Below are positions 25,016 to 33,637 of a stretch of 48,916 nucleotides of DNA, one piece after another. Made by a program: the position numbers and the translations under genes. The notes below the pieces were generated by a model. That model worked only from the letters and a program-made list of their open reading frames with translations, was not told the origin of the DNA and ran no database searches. The DNA comes from Bauldia litoralis (GTDB lineage Bacteria > Pseudomonadota > Alphaproteobacteria > Rhizobiales > Kaistiaceae): NCBI GenBank assembly GCA_945882315.1, contig CAMCWB010000001.1, positions 65,560 to 114,475 on the forward strand, in the 5' to 3' direction. Numbering within the stretch: position 1 is the stretch's first letter; each line of letters begins with the position of its first letter.

Positions 25016-26623
25016 ATGTTTCAGAGTGCGATGAACTGGCTGGGATTTGGCTATGGCGAGTTTGCGCATGGCCACGGCGGACACGGCCACAGCCATGCGG
25101 ACGGTGAAGGCCACGGGCATACGCATGGCGTGATCGACCCGACGATCGCCACGACCACGCGCGGCATATGGGCGATCAAATGGTCGTTCATTATACTCGC
25201 CATCACGGCCGCCGTGCAGCTCGTGATTGTTTATTACTCGGGAAGCGTCGCGCTGCTCGCCGACACGATTCATAATGTCGGCGACGCCGGCACCGCGATC
25301 CCGCTCTGGGTCGCCTTCATGCTGGCCCGGCGCAAGCCAAGTCTGCGCTTCACCCATGGCCTTGGGCGCACGGAAGACCTCGCCGGCGTCGTCATCGTCG
25401 GCATCATCCTGTTCAGCGCCATTGTCGCCGGCTGGCAGGCGATAGAGCGGCTTTTGAACCCGCAGCCGATCGAATATCTCGGCTGGGTCGCCGCGGCGGG
25501 CATCATCGGTTTCATCGGCAATGAAGTCGTCGCCGTATTTCGCATCCGCGTCGGCCGCGAGATCGATAGCGCCGCGCTGATCGCCGATGGCTATCACGCG
25601 CGCGTCGATGGCTTTACCAGCCTTGCCGTTCTGGCGGGCGCCATTGGTGTCTGGCTAGGCTTTCCCCTCGCCGACCCGATCGTCGGTCTGCTGATCACCG
25701 TGATGATCTTCGGCATCGTCTGGCAGTCCGCCCGCGCCGTCTTCACACGCATGCTCGACGGCACCGAGCCGGAGATTCCGGGTGAGGTAGCCCATGCGGC
25801 AGAGCACGTACCGGGCGTTCGCCAGGTCAGCGACGTTCGAGCTCGCTGGATGGGCCACCGGCTCGCCATCGAACTGGATATGGAAGTCGATCCGAATACA
25901 ACCGTGCAGCAGGCCGACGCGATCGCAGCGAAGCTCGAGAATGAGCTCCGGGGCCATCTGCCCGCGCTCAACAGGACGCTCATCCGTCCCCGGCCTTATG
26001 GCGCGGCAGCGATCGGTCTAGCCTCCGCCGAGGGATTGACGACCGCCGTGGTTGCCGGGACTTCGAGAGGCCATGGGCACGATCATCCGCATGACGATGG
26101 CTACAAAAAGAGCCATGACCATCCTCATCCCCATGGCGACGACCATCCGCATCCTCATGACGATGGCCACAAGGGGCACAATCATCCGCACCCTCATCCC
26201 CAAGATGGCGATCACAAGAAGGGGCATGACCACGATCATCAGCATCCCCATCCTCATAATGACGGGCACGAGGGCAGGCATGGCCACCACCATGCTCCGG
26301 ACCCGGTCTTCGTCCGCGGCAAACTGGCGGCGGGCGAGTTGGAGATCATCGACACGCAAGCCGGGGAGCGGTTCCGCTTCACGCCGGCCGAGCCGGCCGC
26401 AATCGATGAGGCGTCCATCGCGATCGACCGCGGCGCTGGCACGGAAGAACTGTTGACGCTTCGGAAGCTCGCCGGCGGCGAATTCGAGAGCGAAAGGGCG
26501 CCGGCGGAACCGCATGAGTTTTCTGCAAAGCTCAGGCTGCGGCGGGCGAAGGAATCGGAAGCCTTGCCGTTCAGCATGGCCGAGCCGGAGCATCACCACT
26601 CGCATGGCGGACATAAACACTAG
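25016..26623 (+). CDS. dmeF: cation diffusion facilitator DmeF, His-rich with an extra C-terminal domain
   Basis: A 535-residue metal/proton antiporter. The transmembrane metal site is formed by His86/Asp90 ('HNVGD') and His194/Asp198 ('HARVD'), and the cytoplasmic domain follows at about 240-330. It has a short His-rich N-terminus and a remarkable His-rich stretch at about 352-430 made of repeated HPHP/DDGHK units. A further 105-residue tail ('VRGKLAAGELEIIDTQAGER...') ends in another His cluster. DmeF proteins usually end soon after the cytoplasmic domain (about 310-390 aa), so the tail is an addition. It is preceded by a GGAGGA site and dmeR, and exports Co(II)/Ni(II) by analogy. Confidence 0.9.
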   Translation: MFQSAMNWLGFGYGEFAHGHGGHGHSHADGEGHGHTHGVIDPTIATTTRGIWAIKWSFIILAITAAVQLVIVYYSGSVALLADTIHNVGDAGTAIPLWVAFMLARRKPSLRFTHGLGRTEDLAGVVIVGIILFSAIVAGWQAIERLLNPQPIEYLGWVAAAGIIGFIGNEVVAVFRIRVGREIDSAALIADGYHARVDGFTSLAVLAGAIGVWLGFPLADPIVGLLITVMIFGIVWQSARAVFTRMLDGTEPEIPGEVAHAAEHVPGVRQVSDVRARWMGHRLAIELDMEVDPNTTVQQADAIAAKLENELRGHLPALNRTLIRPRPYGAAAIGLASAEGLTTAVVAGTSRGHGHDHPHDDGYKKSHDHPHPHGDDHPHPHDDGHKGHNHPHPHPQDGDHKKGHDHDHQHPHPHNDGHEGRHGHHHAPDPVFVRGKLAAGELEIIDTQAGERFRFTPAEPAAIDEASIAIDRGAGTEELLTLRKLAGGEFESERAPAEPHEFSAKLRLRRAKESEALPFSMAEPEHHHSHGGHKH

Positions 26624-26650
26624 ACTGGATCTATCCGGCCCCTGCGACGG

Positions 26651-27376
26651 ATGGAGGCCGGATCTCCAGTGATGCAGACACTGGTCGACCTGCAGCGGTG
26701 GATCTACGGTTCGATCACCGCCTATCTCAGCGTTTTCTCCGATACCGGCGATTGGCTGACGCTGGGCACGGTTCTGCCGCTTGGCATCGTGTTCGGCGCG
26801 GTGCACGCACTGACCCCGGGCCACGGCAAGACCGTGCTGGCCTCCTACCTGGTCGGCTCTCGCCTCGCGGTTGCCAAGAGTCTGGCAGTTGCCGGAACCT
26901 TGGCGACAACCCATGTGGCCTCGGCCGTCCTCCTCGCTTTGGTTGGGGCGCCGCTTCTGTCGCGCACGATCGCCGGCGCCGGGCGCTCCGATGTTCTTGA
27001 GGATATCAGCCGCGGCCTGGTGGCGCTCATCGGCCTATGGCTCGTCATCCGCGCCTTGCGCGGCCGGCAGCACCTTCATGGCGAGGGACTGATGGTCGGC
27101 TTCGTCGCCGGCTTGGTGCCCTGCCCGCTGACGCTCTTCGTCATGTTCTTCGCGCTTTCACGCGGTGTGCCGGAGGCCGGGCTGACTTTCGCGCTGGCGA
27201 TGCTGATCGGAATCTGTCTTACGCTGGGCACCGTGGCGCTTGCCGTCACGCTTGGCAGGAACTACGTCGCCGGCTGGATCGAGCGGCACGGCAAATCGGT
27301 CGAGCGTCTAGCCCGCGCCCTCGACGCGCTGGCCGGCGCGTTGCTGATCATAATCGGTGTGAGCGCGCTGCTTTGA
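26651..27376 (+). CDS. NicO/RcnA-type nickel/cobalt transporter
   Basis: A membrane protein of up to 241 residues with six hydrophobic segments. The motif 'HALTPGHGKT' (52-61) is the family's metal-path signature, and 'LVPCPLTLFVMFFA' marks the second half. Relatives such as RcnA export Ni/Co. The start is uncertain: GTG 26669 or ATG 26672 lie 11-14 nt after a GGAGG, while the first ATG 26651 has no site. It is sandwiched between dmeF and an RcnR-like repressor and is probably in the same metal-efflux transcript. Confidence 0.85.
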   Translation: MEAGSPVMQTLVDLQRWIYGSITAYLSVFSDTGDWLTLGTVLPLGIVFGAVHALTPGHGKTVLASYLVGSRLAVAKSLAVAGTLATTHVASAVLLALVGAPLLSRTIAGAGRSDVLEDISRGLVALIGLWLVIRALRGRQHLHGEGLMVGFVAGLVPCPLTLFVMFFALSRGVPEAGLTFALAMLIGICLTLGTVALAVTLGRNYVAGWIERHGKSVERLARALDALAGALLIIIGVSALL

Positions 27377-27466
27377 CGTGCGGCGGTCCAGCGGAGAACC
27401 GCCCATGAGAGGCGAAGCTATACTGTGACTGAAACTTCTCAGCAGGCCAAGGTTCGGGAGCTTTCG

Positions 27467-27745
27467 ATGGCACACACAGCGAAAAAGAAGACAAAGCTCC
27501 TCGCACGGGTAAGCCGATTGAAGGGCCAGATGGATGCGATCGAGCGTGCGCTTGTTGCCGACGCACCCTGCGGCGAAATCCTCAATGTCGTTGCCTCGGT
27601 GCGGGGCGCCGTGAACGGCCTGGCCGTTGAACTATTCGAGGATCACATCCACGAGCACATCTCTAATCCCGACGAGGGTGCGGTCGCAAGTCGCGGCCAG
27701 GTTGCCGAAGAACTCATCGAGGTCGTCTACCGCTATCTAAGGTGA
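27467..27745 (+). CDS. RcnR-like metal-sensing repressor (CsoR family)
   Basis: A 92-residue CsoR-fold repressor. From ATG 27467 (MAHTAKKKTK) the ligand positions are His3, Cys35, His60 and His64, exactly the Ni/Co set of E. coli RcnR and different from the Cys64 of the DmeR in the same locus. A GGGAG site lies six bases before this ATG; an earlier GTG (27425) would add 14 residues and misplace the N-terminal ligand. It follows the NicO gene and probably controls it, although no G-tract operator is obvious in the 90 nt between them. Confidence 0.85.
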   Translation: MAHTAKKKTKLLARVSRLKGQMDAIERALVADAPCGEILNVVASVRGAVNGLAVELFEDHIHEHISNPDEGAVASRGQVAEELIEVVYRYLR

Positions 27746-27883
27746 GCAGCAGCGTCCGCTTGAGACCACTGCGCAGAGCGGACATTAAAGCACCCGAAGC
27801 TTTCGCCCCTGGATCGCAGAAGCTGGGCCAAAGGCTCAAGCCCCAGCCTGGGACTAACGTCAAGACCAAATGCTCCTAGGACG

Positions 27884-28582
27884 TTACCCTGCCAACTTCT
27901 TCTCTGACGCAAAGGCACTCAAACCGAGCCAGCGTTGTATGTCACGCGACAGCTGTGCGTTGCCGGTCAGCACGAGCTTTTCCTGCGCTATGGCCGCCCG
28001 CAGCGACACAAGACCCAACCAGATCGAAGTCATCGTTCGAAGGTCAACCGTCACATAGAGGTCGACGTCGAATCCTGGATCGACTGAGCAGACATCCACC
28101 TCGGCCGATGGCTCGACAACCAGCCAGTAATGACGGCTTTTAGCAGGCTGCTCTGGATAGATGAACTCGATCACGCACCGCCTGCTCGGCATCGCACCTG
28201 GATCGACGCTTCGCCGCATGTCCCACATCAGAAGATCGGCGTCGAGATTTTGTAGCGTCGGATTGGACTCGACCCATCGCTGACCCCAAACCCCAATCGA
28301 TTCTATGACGGGTTTAAGGTCACGTCCGGAGCGAGTGAGGTGATATTCCAGCACACCCGGCTCGGTCTGTGATGCCACTCGCCGAACGATGCCGGCTTCT
28401 TCGAGCTCCTTGAGCCTCTTGGAGAGGAGCGCCGGCGACATGCGCGGAACGCCGCGGCGCAATTCATTGAACCGTGTCGATCCGCATACAAGTTCTCGGA
28501 GCACGAGGACAGTCCATCGATTGCACAGAACTTCGGCGGCCATCGCCACCGGGCAAAACTGTCGGTAATTGTCCTGCGTCAT
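27884..28582 (-). CDS. HxlR family transcriptional regulator with C-terminal SCP2-like domain
   Basis: A 232-residue protein. The first 110 residues are a winged-helix HxlR domain ('CPVAMAAEVLCNRWTVLVLR' and 'RMSPALLSKRLKELEEAGIV'); the rest resembles a sterol-carrier-type domain often fused to it. Start at ATG 28582 with GGAG eight bases upstream. It is transcribed away from the FAD oxidase gene, with about 150 bp between them, the usual arrangement for a regulator controlling a divergent target. HxlR proteins often sense quinones or aldehydes, but the inducer is not identifiable here. Confidence 0.88.
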   Translation of the reverse strand: MTQDNYRQFCPVAMAAEVLCNRWTVLVLRELVCGSTRFNELRRGVPRMSPALLSKRLKELEEAGIVRRVASQTEPGVLEYHLTRSGRDLKPVIESIGVWGQRWVESNPTLQNLDADLLMWDMRRSVDPGAMPSRRCVIEFIYPEQPAKSRHYWLVVEPSAEVDVCSVDPGFDVDLYVTVDLRTMTSIWLGLVSLRAAIAQEKLVLTGNAQLSRDIQRWLGLSAFASEKKLAG

Positions 28583-28733
28583 GCCGTGGTCTCCACGCCC
28601 CAGGCGCTTTATCAAACATAGAAGTGCCGCGGAGACGAGACTAGTTCATTTTCAGTACCGGCCGGATTCATTTCCTGAACTGGAGCGCTTGAGGCGGCGG
28701 AGCAACTCTGGTGCATCAACCGGAGGAAAGCCG

Positions 28734-30017
28734 ATGACCATGATGGCCACAGACGCGATGTCTGACAGAGATGTTTCCGGATTTGCGCAGCGGATCAAGG
28801 GAACTGTGCATCGGCCTGGCGAGGTCGCCTATGACGAGGCCTGCCGCATATGGAACGCGATGATTGAGCGCCGACCGGCCGTTGTTGTGAGACCCGCGGA
28901 GAATATCGATGTGGAAGAGGCCATTGCGTTCGCCAAGGCTCGCGCTTTGCCGCTGTCGGTCCGGGGCGGGGGGCACAATGTTGGCGGCGCCGCCCTGAGC
29001 GAAAAGGGTGTGACGATAGACATGAGCCAGCTGCGCGGCGTTTCAGTGAATCCAGCGACTATGCTCGTCCGGGTCCAGCCGGGAGCCACCTGGAAGGATG
29101 TCGACGGGGCGACGCAGCCGTATGGGCTCGTGGTACCGAGTGGCATCATTTCTGCGACAGGAGTTGCAGGACTGACGCTTGGCGCTGGCTTTGGCTGGAC
29201 CTCGCGGAAGTTTGGCTTCACGGCCGACAATCTTGTTGCGGCAGAAGTGGTTTGCGCTGACGGAAAGACGCGTCGCGCGAGTGCAGATGAGAACGTCGAT
29301 CTCTTCTGGGCCCTGCGCGGCGGCGGCGGCAACTTCGGCGTTGTCATGTCCTTCGAATTCCGCGCGCATCGTCACGGACCGCAGGCGCTTTGCGGCATGG
29401 TCGTGCATCCCTTCAGCCGGGCAGCGGATGTGATCCGCCTTTTCCGCAATGTGACCAGCAACGCGCCGGACGAATTAACCTGCCTCTTGATCCTCCGGAA
29501 GGCGCCGCCCGCACCCTTCATTCCGTCTGAATTCCACGGGCAGCCGATCGCAGCAATCGCCGCGCACTGGACTGGCAACCCGGCGGACGGTGTCACAGCC
29601 ATGCAGCCGCTCAAAAGCTTTGGTCCTCCGGTTGCCGATACGATTGCAACGAAGGAGTTTATCTCCTTTCAGACTTTCCTCGACGGCGGGCAACCTTTCG
29701 GACGGCGCTACTATTGGAAGTCACACGAAACGGGCGACGTGAATGAGGGCTTGGCAATAAAGCTGACGGAGTGCGCTAGAGAGATTACGTCGCCCTTTTC
29801 CGCTATCCTGACCATGCATATGGGCGGTGTCCCATCACGCATGGCGCCGATGGCAATTGTAGCCCGTGGCATTGGGCACTCGAATGCGCGCCTGCCACTT
29901 TGGCTTCTTCAGCCCCTGCCGCTTGTAGAGGACGATTCTCCCGTCCCCGCGCAGGTCGTGATAGTCCGTCTCGTCCGTCTGCATATCGACCACCAACCGT
30001 CAATCCAGTTTCGATAA
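28734..30017 (+). pseudogene. FAD-linked oxidase (BBE/VAO family), 3'-truncated
   Basis: The FAD-binding half is intact: 'RGGGHNVGG' with the flavin-linking His81, 'VPSGIISATGVAGLTLGAGFGW' (in part) and 'WALRGGGGNFGVV'. Family resemblance stops near residue 370 ('TMHMGGVPSRMAP'). The remaining 55 codons are antisense to an integrase remnant (29835-29984), so the berberine-bridge C-terminal domain is lost and replaced by unrelated sequence. A protein of 427 residues could be made, but it lacks part of the substrate pocket. ATG 28734 has GGAGG seven bases upstream. It is divergent from and probably controlled by the HxlR gene. Confidence 0.8.
29835..29984 (-). pseudogene. Tyrosine recombinase (site-specific integrase), N-terminal remnant
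   Basis: 49 codons from ATG 29984 to TGA 29835 read 'DGRIVLYKRQGLKKPKWQAR' and 'IRVPNATGY', which is the N-terminal arm-binding region of phage/island integrases that use tRNA sites. The catalytic domain is missing. It points away from the tRNA-Arg gene 160 bp upstream, the standard layout of an integrated island, and its 3' end is fused to the broken end of the FAD oxidase gene. Confidence 0.7.
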
Positions 30018-30143
30018 TGCTATCAGGAGCTTGGGAGATTTGTAGCTGTTTTTGTGAATGTTTTGCACACGATACAAACCATGAACAAAATAGACCGTCG
30101 AAAATATGTGAAATCATAAGTCACTGAAATATATGAAGAAAAC

Positions 30144-30220
<77 letters not shown>

Positions 30221-30314
30221 TCTGGCGGCTTACGCTATCGCGCGCCGCACCGGCTAGATAGCGCATACGCGGCCTGATCACAATTGGGCTAGGGATACAG
30301 CGCAAAGGTCCTAC

Positions 30315-30350
30315 GGCAGAGGTCACAGGTTCGAACCCTGTCGGGTGCGC
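30315..30350 (+). repeat. Inverted partial copy of the tRNA-Arg 3' half (attachment-site-like)
   Basis: 36 nt match the 3' half of the neighbouring tRNA-Arg (30146-30181) at 34 positions, but on the opposite strand and about 130 bp away. The copy covers the T-arm and acceptor strand and lacks CCA. This looks like an att remnant left by integration, followed by inversion or deletion. Confidence 0.75.
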
Positions 30351-30462
30351 GTGGCGCACGGGTGCCGGGGAAATTGACCCAGGGGTTCGTTTAGGCAGGC
30401 TTGGCCCGGGTCCCGAGACTGGAAATCTTGATTTTAAACGTGTCCCAGGGGCCGGGGCGCGT

Positions 30463-31758
30463 TTATGACCCTCCTAGGTCGGAATCTGGCGCGGTCTGAT
30501 CGCAAAGATGGAGCGCCATTGCGAGATAAACCTGGGCAGAAGTCAACACGTCGTCCAGCGACACGTGCTCTCCCACGGCGTGCATTGTCTGGCCGGCATA
30601 GTCCGGGTGCATGCGACCTGCAGGACCAAATACAGCGCACGGCACGTCGTAGCGCGTAAAATGAGTTCCGTCGGCGCCGGGACGTCGAATGATTGAAGGA
30701 GGACGATCGCCCATGATCGCCTTCTGGGCATGGGCCAGCGCCCCGACGACGGGAAGATCTTCACTGATCAGCATCGGCGGGTCGGTGACGTAAACTGAAA
30801 TCTTTGGCTCCGGTGTTCCCGTGCGCGTGGCAAAGCGCTGGAGGCAGCGCTTGAGGTCTCGTTTGACGGCTTCTGTCGATTGACCGGGAACAGTCCTGAT
30901 ATCGAGGTAGAGGTGGCAGTCGTATGGATTGCGCGCGAGCCGCCAAGGGTCCCCGCCACGTATGGCCGCAATGGTGACGTTGGCTCTCTCTCCCATGAAT
31001 TGGTGCGACGCTTCGTAATTTTCGATCCAGTCAGCCAGGTCCGCCTGCAGGTCGGTCATGAGCTGGATGGCGTTGATGTGCCCGGACTGCCGACGAAATG
31101 CGGAATGCGCGACAGTGCCGGAGACGGATATGCGGAGCCAAATGTAACCCATATTGGCCGTGCAGATCCTCAGTCCGGTTGGTTCCGCAAGAATGGCGAA
31201 ATCGGCGGTGACCCCATGCGTCACAAGGTGCTTTGAGCCAGCGCCATATCCGGAATACTCGACGCCCTGGAATTCTTCGATGGGCGCTTTTTCGATCTCA
31301 CCAACGACGCCTGCAAATGAGATGTCGCCCTTAAGCCGTATTCCCGCTCGGGCAATCGCCTCAACCGCTACAAGCGCTCCGGCGAGCCCGCTCTTCATGT
31401 TCATGGAGCCAAGGCCCCAAATCCAACCGTCGCGCTCGACGGCTTTTGCCTTGAAACCGTCGCCGGTGAGATAGTCCTCCGTCCCAGAGTAGGACGTGTC
31501 CATGTGCCCGGTAAAAAGCAGATTGAACCCGTCGCCGGAGCCAGAGAGGTGACCCACCGCATTGGGTCGACCTTCGTCGACGAGCTGTAACTCGCTGTCG
31601 ATGCCAGCCCGTGCGAGGCGGTCGACAACATATCGCGCCATGTCGATCTCGCCGCCGGTGGGGCTCGGTATGTCCACCATGTCCGATAGGACGTTTCGGA
31701 CAGCGTCCAACGTTACAATTCTTGCCGCATCATCAAACCGCGAATGAAGCATCGCCAT
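30463..31758 (-). CDS. M20 family metallopeptidase (ArgE/DapE-like deacylase)
   Basis: A 431-residue zinc-dependent deacylase/peptidase. The first metal motif is 'FTGHMDTS', the lid/dimer domain lies around 'GYIWLRISVSGTVAHSAF', and the last metal histidine is in 'AGQTMHAVGEHV'. The position of the bridging aspartate reads Asn in 'GLGSMNMKSG', as in a subset of the family. ATG 31758 was chosen; the frame extends to 31824 without a better site. It stands alone in the mosaic region between the tRNA and an IS remnant. N-acylated amino acids or peptides are likely substrates, not further identifiable. Confidence 0.85.
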   Translation of the reverse strand: MAMLHSRFDDAARIVTLDAVRNVLSDMVDIPSPTGGEIDMARYVVDRLARAGIDSELQLVDEGRPNAVGHLSGSGDGFNLLFTGHMDTSYSGTEDYLTGDGFKAKAVERDGWIWGLGSMNMKSGLAGALVAVEAIARAGIRLKGDISFAGVVGEIEKAPIEEFQGVEYSGYGAGSKHLVTHGVTADFAILAEPTGLRICTANMGYIWLRISVSGTVAHSAFRRQSGHINAIQLMTDLQADLADWIENYEASHQFMGERANVTIAAIRGGDPWRLARNPYDCHLYLDIRTVPGQSTEAVKRDLKRCLQRFATRTGTPEPKISVYVTDPPMLISEDLPVVGALAHAQKAIMGDRPPSIIRRPGADGTHFTRYDVPCAVFGPAGRMHPDYAGQTMHAVGEHVSLDDVLTSAQVYLAMALHLCDQTAPDSDLGGS

Positions 31759-31884
31759 ATTCCATTGCGAACCGTAAAAGATGATTTTGAAGAAAGTGTC
31801 GACACATAACGATCGCTGACCCAAGTGGAGTGATTAGGCCCGTCGGGTTCGCGGAGCGCAAGTGCCGGCATGATCGTAGGCCCG

Positions 31885-32205
31885 GGAATACAGTTCGCTC
31901 TGGCCTTCAAACCAGGCCTCACGAGCCGCCTTCACATCGTCCGCTCTTGCTCGCTGGTGTGAGCAGTCTTTTTTTGTGCGTCTGCTCGTGCCGATCGAGA
32001 AACTTCCAGACCGCCGTGCGGACCACTGTCACGGCGCGTTCATACCGCAACCGCTCGACCATCTCATCGAGCGTGGTATCGGGCGCCTCTTTGAGCAAAC
32101 CCAGAATGAAATCCGTATGCGCATCGAGCACGGACCCCTTTGGCTTGCCTTGTTTGGCGGGGCGAACTGCGCCCGTCGCCCGCTTCAGGCGCGCCCAGGC
32201 GCCCC
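31885..32205 (-). pseudogene. IS630-family transposase remnant
   Basis: Reading leftwards, one frame gives 'LDAHTDFILGLLKEAPDTTL' and 'VWKFLDRHEQTHKKRLLTPA'. After a one-base frame change 'DDVKAAREAWFEGQSEL' follows. This is the helix-turn-helix half of IS630 transposases, including the usual internal frameshift. The DDE catalytic part and both ends are missing. It abuts the 3' end of the MFS gene at 32214 and marks the right side of the mosaic region. Confidence 0.8.
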
Positions 32206-32213
32206 GCGGCGGC

Positions 32214-33476
32214 TTATTTCGCCGGAGCTGCCGGAGTCGGGCCGGGGCCCGCCTCGGGCTTGATGTCCGTGAGCCGGTCGAGCTTGCGGAGGTCCGGAAA
32301 GATCCAGGCCCACAGGGCTGCGACCGCGATCGTGCCGGCGCCGCCGAGGATGACGGCCGGCACGGCGCCGATCAGCCCGGCCGAAAGGCCGGCGCGGAAG
32401 TCGCCGAGCTCGTTGGCACCGCTGATGAAGACCTGGTTGACCGAGTTGATCCGGCCGCGCACCTCGTTCGCCGCCGAGAGCTGCACCGCCGAATTGCGCA
32501 GAATGTTGCCGATCATGTCGGCGATACCCGAGACGAAGAGGGCGACGAGCGACAGGATGAAGCTCTCGGAAAGCCCGAACACGATGATCGAAACGCCGAA
32601 CACGCCGGCGCCGAAAAGGATGATGTGGCCTGCCGGGCGTGGCGTTGCCATCCGGGCGAGCAGCACCGCCATCAGCACGGCGCCGACGGCCGGCGCGGCG
32701 CGCAGCAGTCCGAGCCCCAAGGGCCCGACCATGAGGATGTCGCGGGCGAAGACCGGCAGGAGCGCCATGACGCTGCCGAGGAGCACGGCGAAGAGGTCGA
32801 GCGACATGGCGCCGAGGATGAGCTTCCTCCGCCAGACGATGCCGAAGCCCGCCGCGATGCGCTTGAAGATCTGCGGGCCGCCGGCCTGCACCGCCTCGAC
32901 GCGCGCATAGGGGATCAGGAATGGCCAGCAGAAAGCTGTCAACGTCGCGATCCCGGTCATCACGGCGTAAGCGGCGGCCGGCCCGGCGATCAGCACGGCG
33001 CCGATTGCCGGCGGCCCGAGGACCGTCGCGCTTTGCGCGATCGCCGAGGCGAGCGCGATGCCGGCCGGCGTCTGCTCCGGTCCGACGAGCTGCGGCACCA
33101 GCGAGGGCATGGCCGGTCGGGCGAAGGCGAGGGACATGCCGAACAGCGTGGTCAGCGCATAGAAGGGCATCGGCGAGGTCACGCCGAGGATGGTGACGAG
33201 GAAAAGCCCGGCGCAGGAGAGCGCCGCCGCGGCCGAGGAGATCGTCAGCATGACGGCGCGGTTCATTCGGTCGGCGATGTCGCCGGCGACGAGGCCGAGC
33301 GTGACCACAGGCACGAACATCGCGAGACCGACATAGCCGAGCGCCACCGGGTCGCTGGTCAGTTCGTAGATATGGTACCCCACGGCGACCGCGAGGCCGC
33401 GGAGAATCAGGCCGTGCATGAAACGGCTGAAGAGATAGATGGCGAAGCCGGGTACCCGGAGGAGCGGATGGGCCAC
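32214..33476 (-). CDS. MFS transporter (EntS/MFS_3-like)
   Basis: A major facilitator of about 420 residues with 10-12 hydrophobic segments. 'DIADRMNRAVMLTIS' is the loop 2-3 motif, and 'SLDLFAVLLGSVMALLPVFA' and 'NEVRGRINSVNQVFISGANE' are typical of the EntS/multidrug MFS_3 group. GTG 33476 (MAHPLLRVPG...) is the most reasonable start; an open frame continues to 33647 but overlaps the divergent promoter region. It is a clear paralogue of the MFS at 37330-38592, sharing nearly the same central block. Substrate unknown. Confidence 0.88.
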   Translation of the reverse strand: MAHPLLRVPGFAIYLFSRFMHGLILRGLAVAVGYHIYELTSDPVALGYVGLAMFVPVVTLGLVAGDIADRMNRAVMLTISSAAAALSCAGLFLVTILGVTSPMPFYALTTLFGMSLAFARPAMPSLVPQLVGPEQTPAGIALASAIAQSATVLGPPAIGAVLIAGPAAAYAVMTGIATLTAFCWPFLIPYARVEAVQAGGPQIFKRIAAGFGIVWRRKLILGAMSLDLFAVLLGSVMALLPVFARDILMVGPLGLGLLRAAPAVGAVLMAVLLARMATPRPAGHIILFGAGVFGVSIIVFGLSESFILSLVALFVSGIADMIGNILRNSAVQLSAANEVRGRINSVNQVFISGANELGDFRAGLSAGLIGAVPAVILGGAGTIAVAALWAWIFPDLRKLDRLTDIKPEAGPGPTPAAPAK

Positions 33477-33637
33477 GATTTTTGCTGAATGGTCAGACCG
33501 GCCGGAACAGCCGTCGCCTGCCTTACCCGCATTTGAATCCGGAATCCAGCAATCCTCGCAGCCTTTACTTGCGTATTGTCCTGGCCTGCAAAGAATGCGG
33601 ATGGCCGCGGAAGACGGCCTGGAACAAGGGGAGAGAC

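Noticed and set aside
26100-26290. CRISPR-like short repeats in the dmeF gene
   Set aside because: The repeats are irregular HPH/DDGHK codon repeats inside an open frame, with no constant repeat-spacer structure.
27425-27466. Upstream GTG start of the RcnR-like gene
   Set aside because: It has no ribosome site and would shift the N-terminal histidine ligand away from position 3; ATG 27467 gives the exact RcnR numbering.
30301-30360. A second functional tRNA gene on the plus strand
   Set aside because: Only the T-arm and acceptor 3' strand are present; the D-arm, anticodon arm, 5' acceptor strand and CCA are missing.
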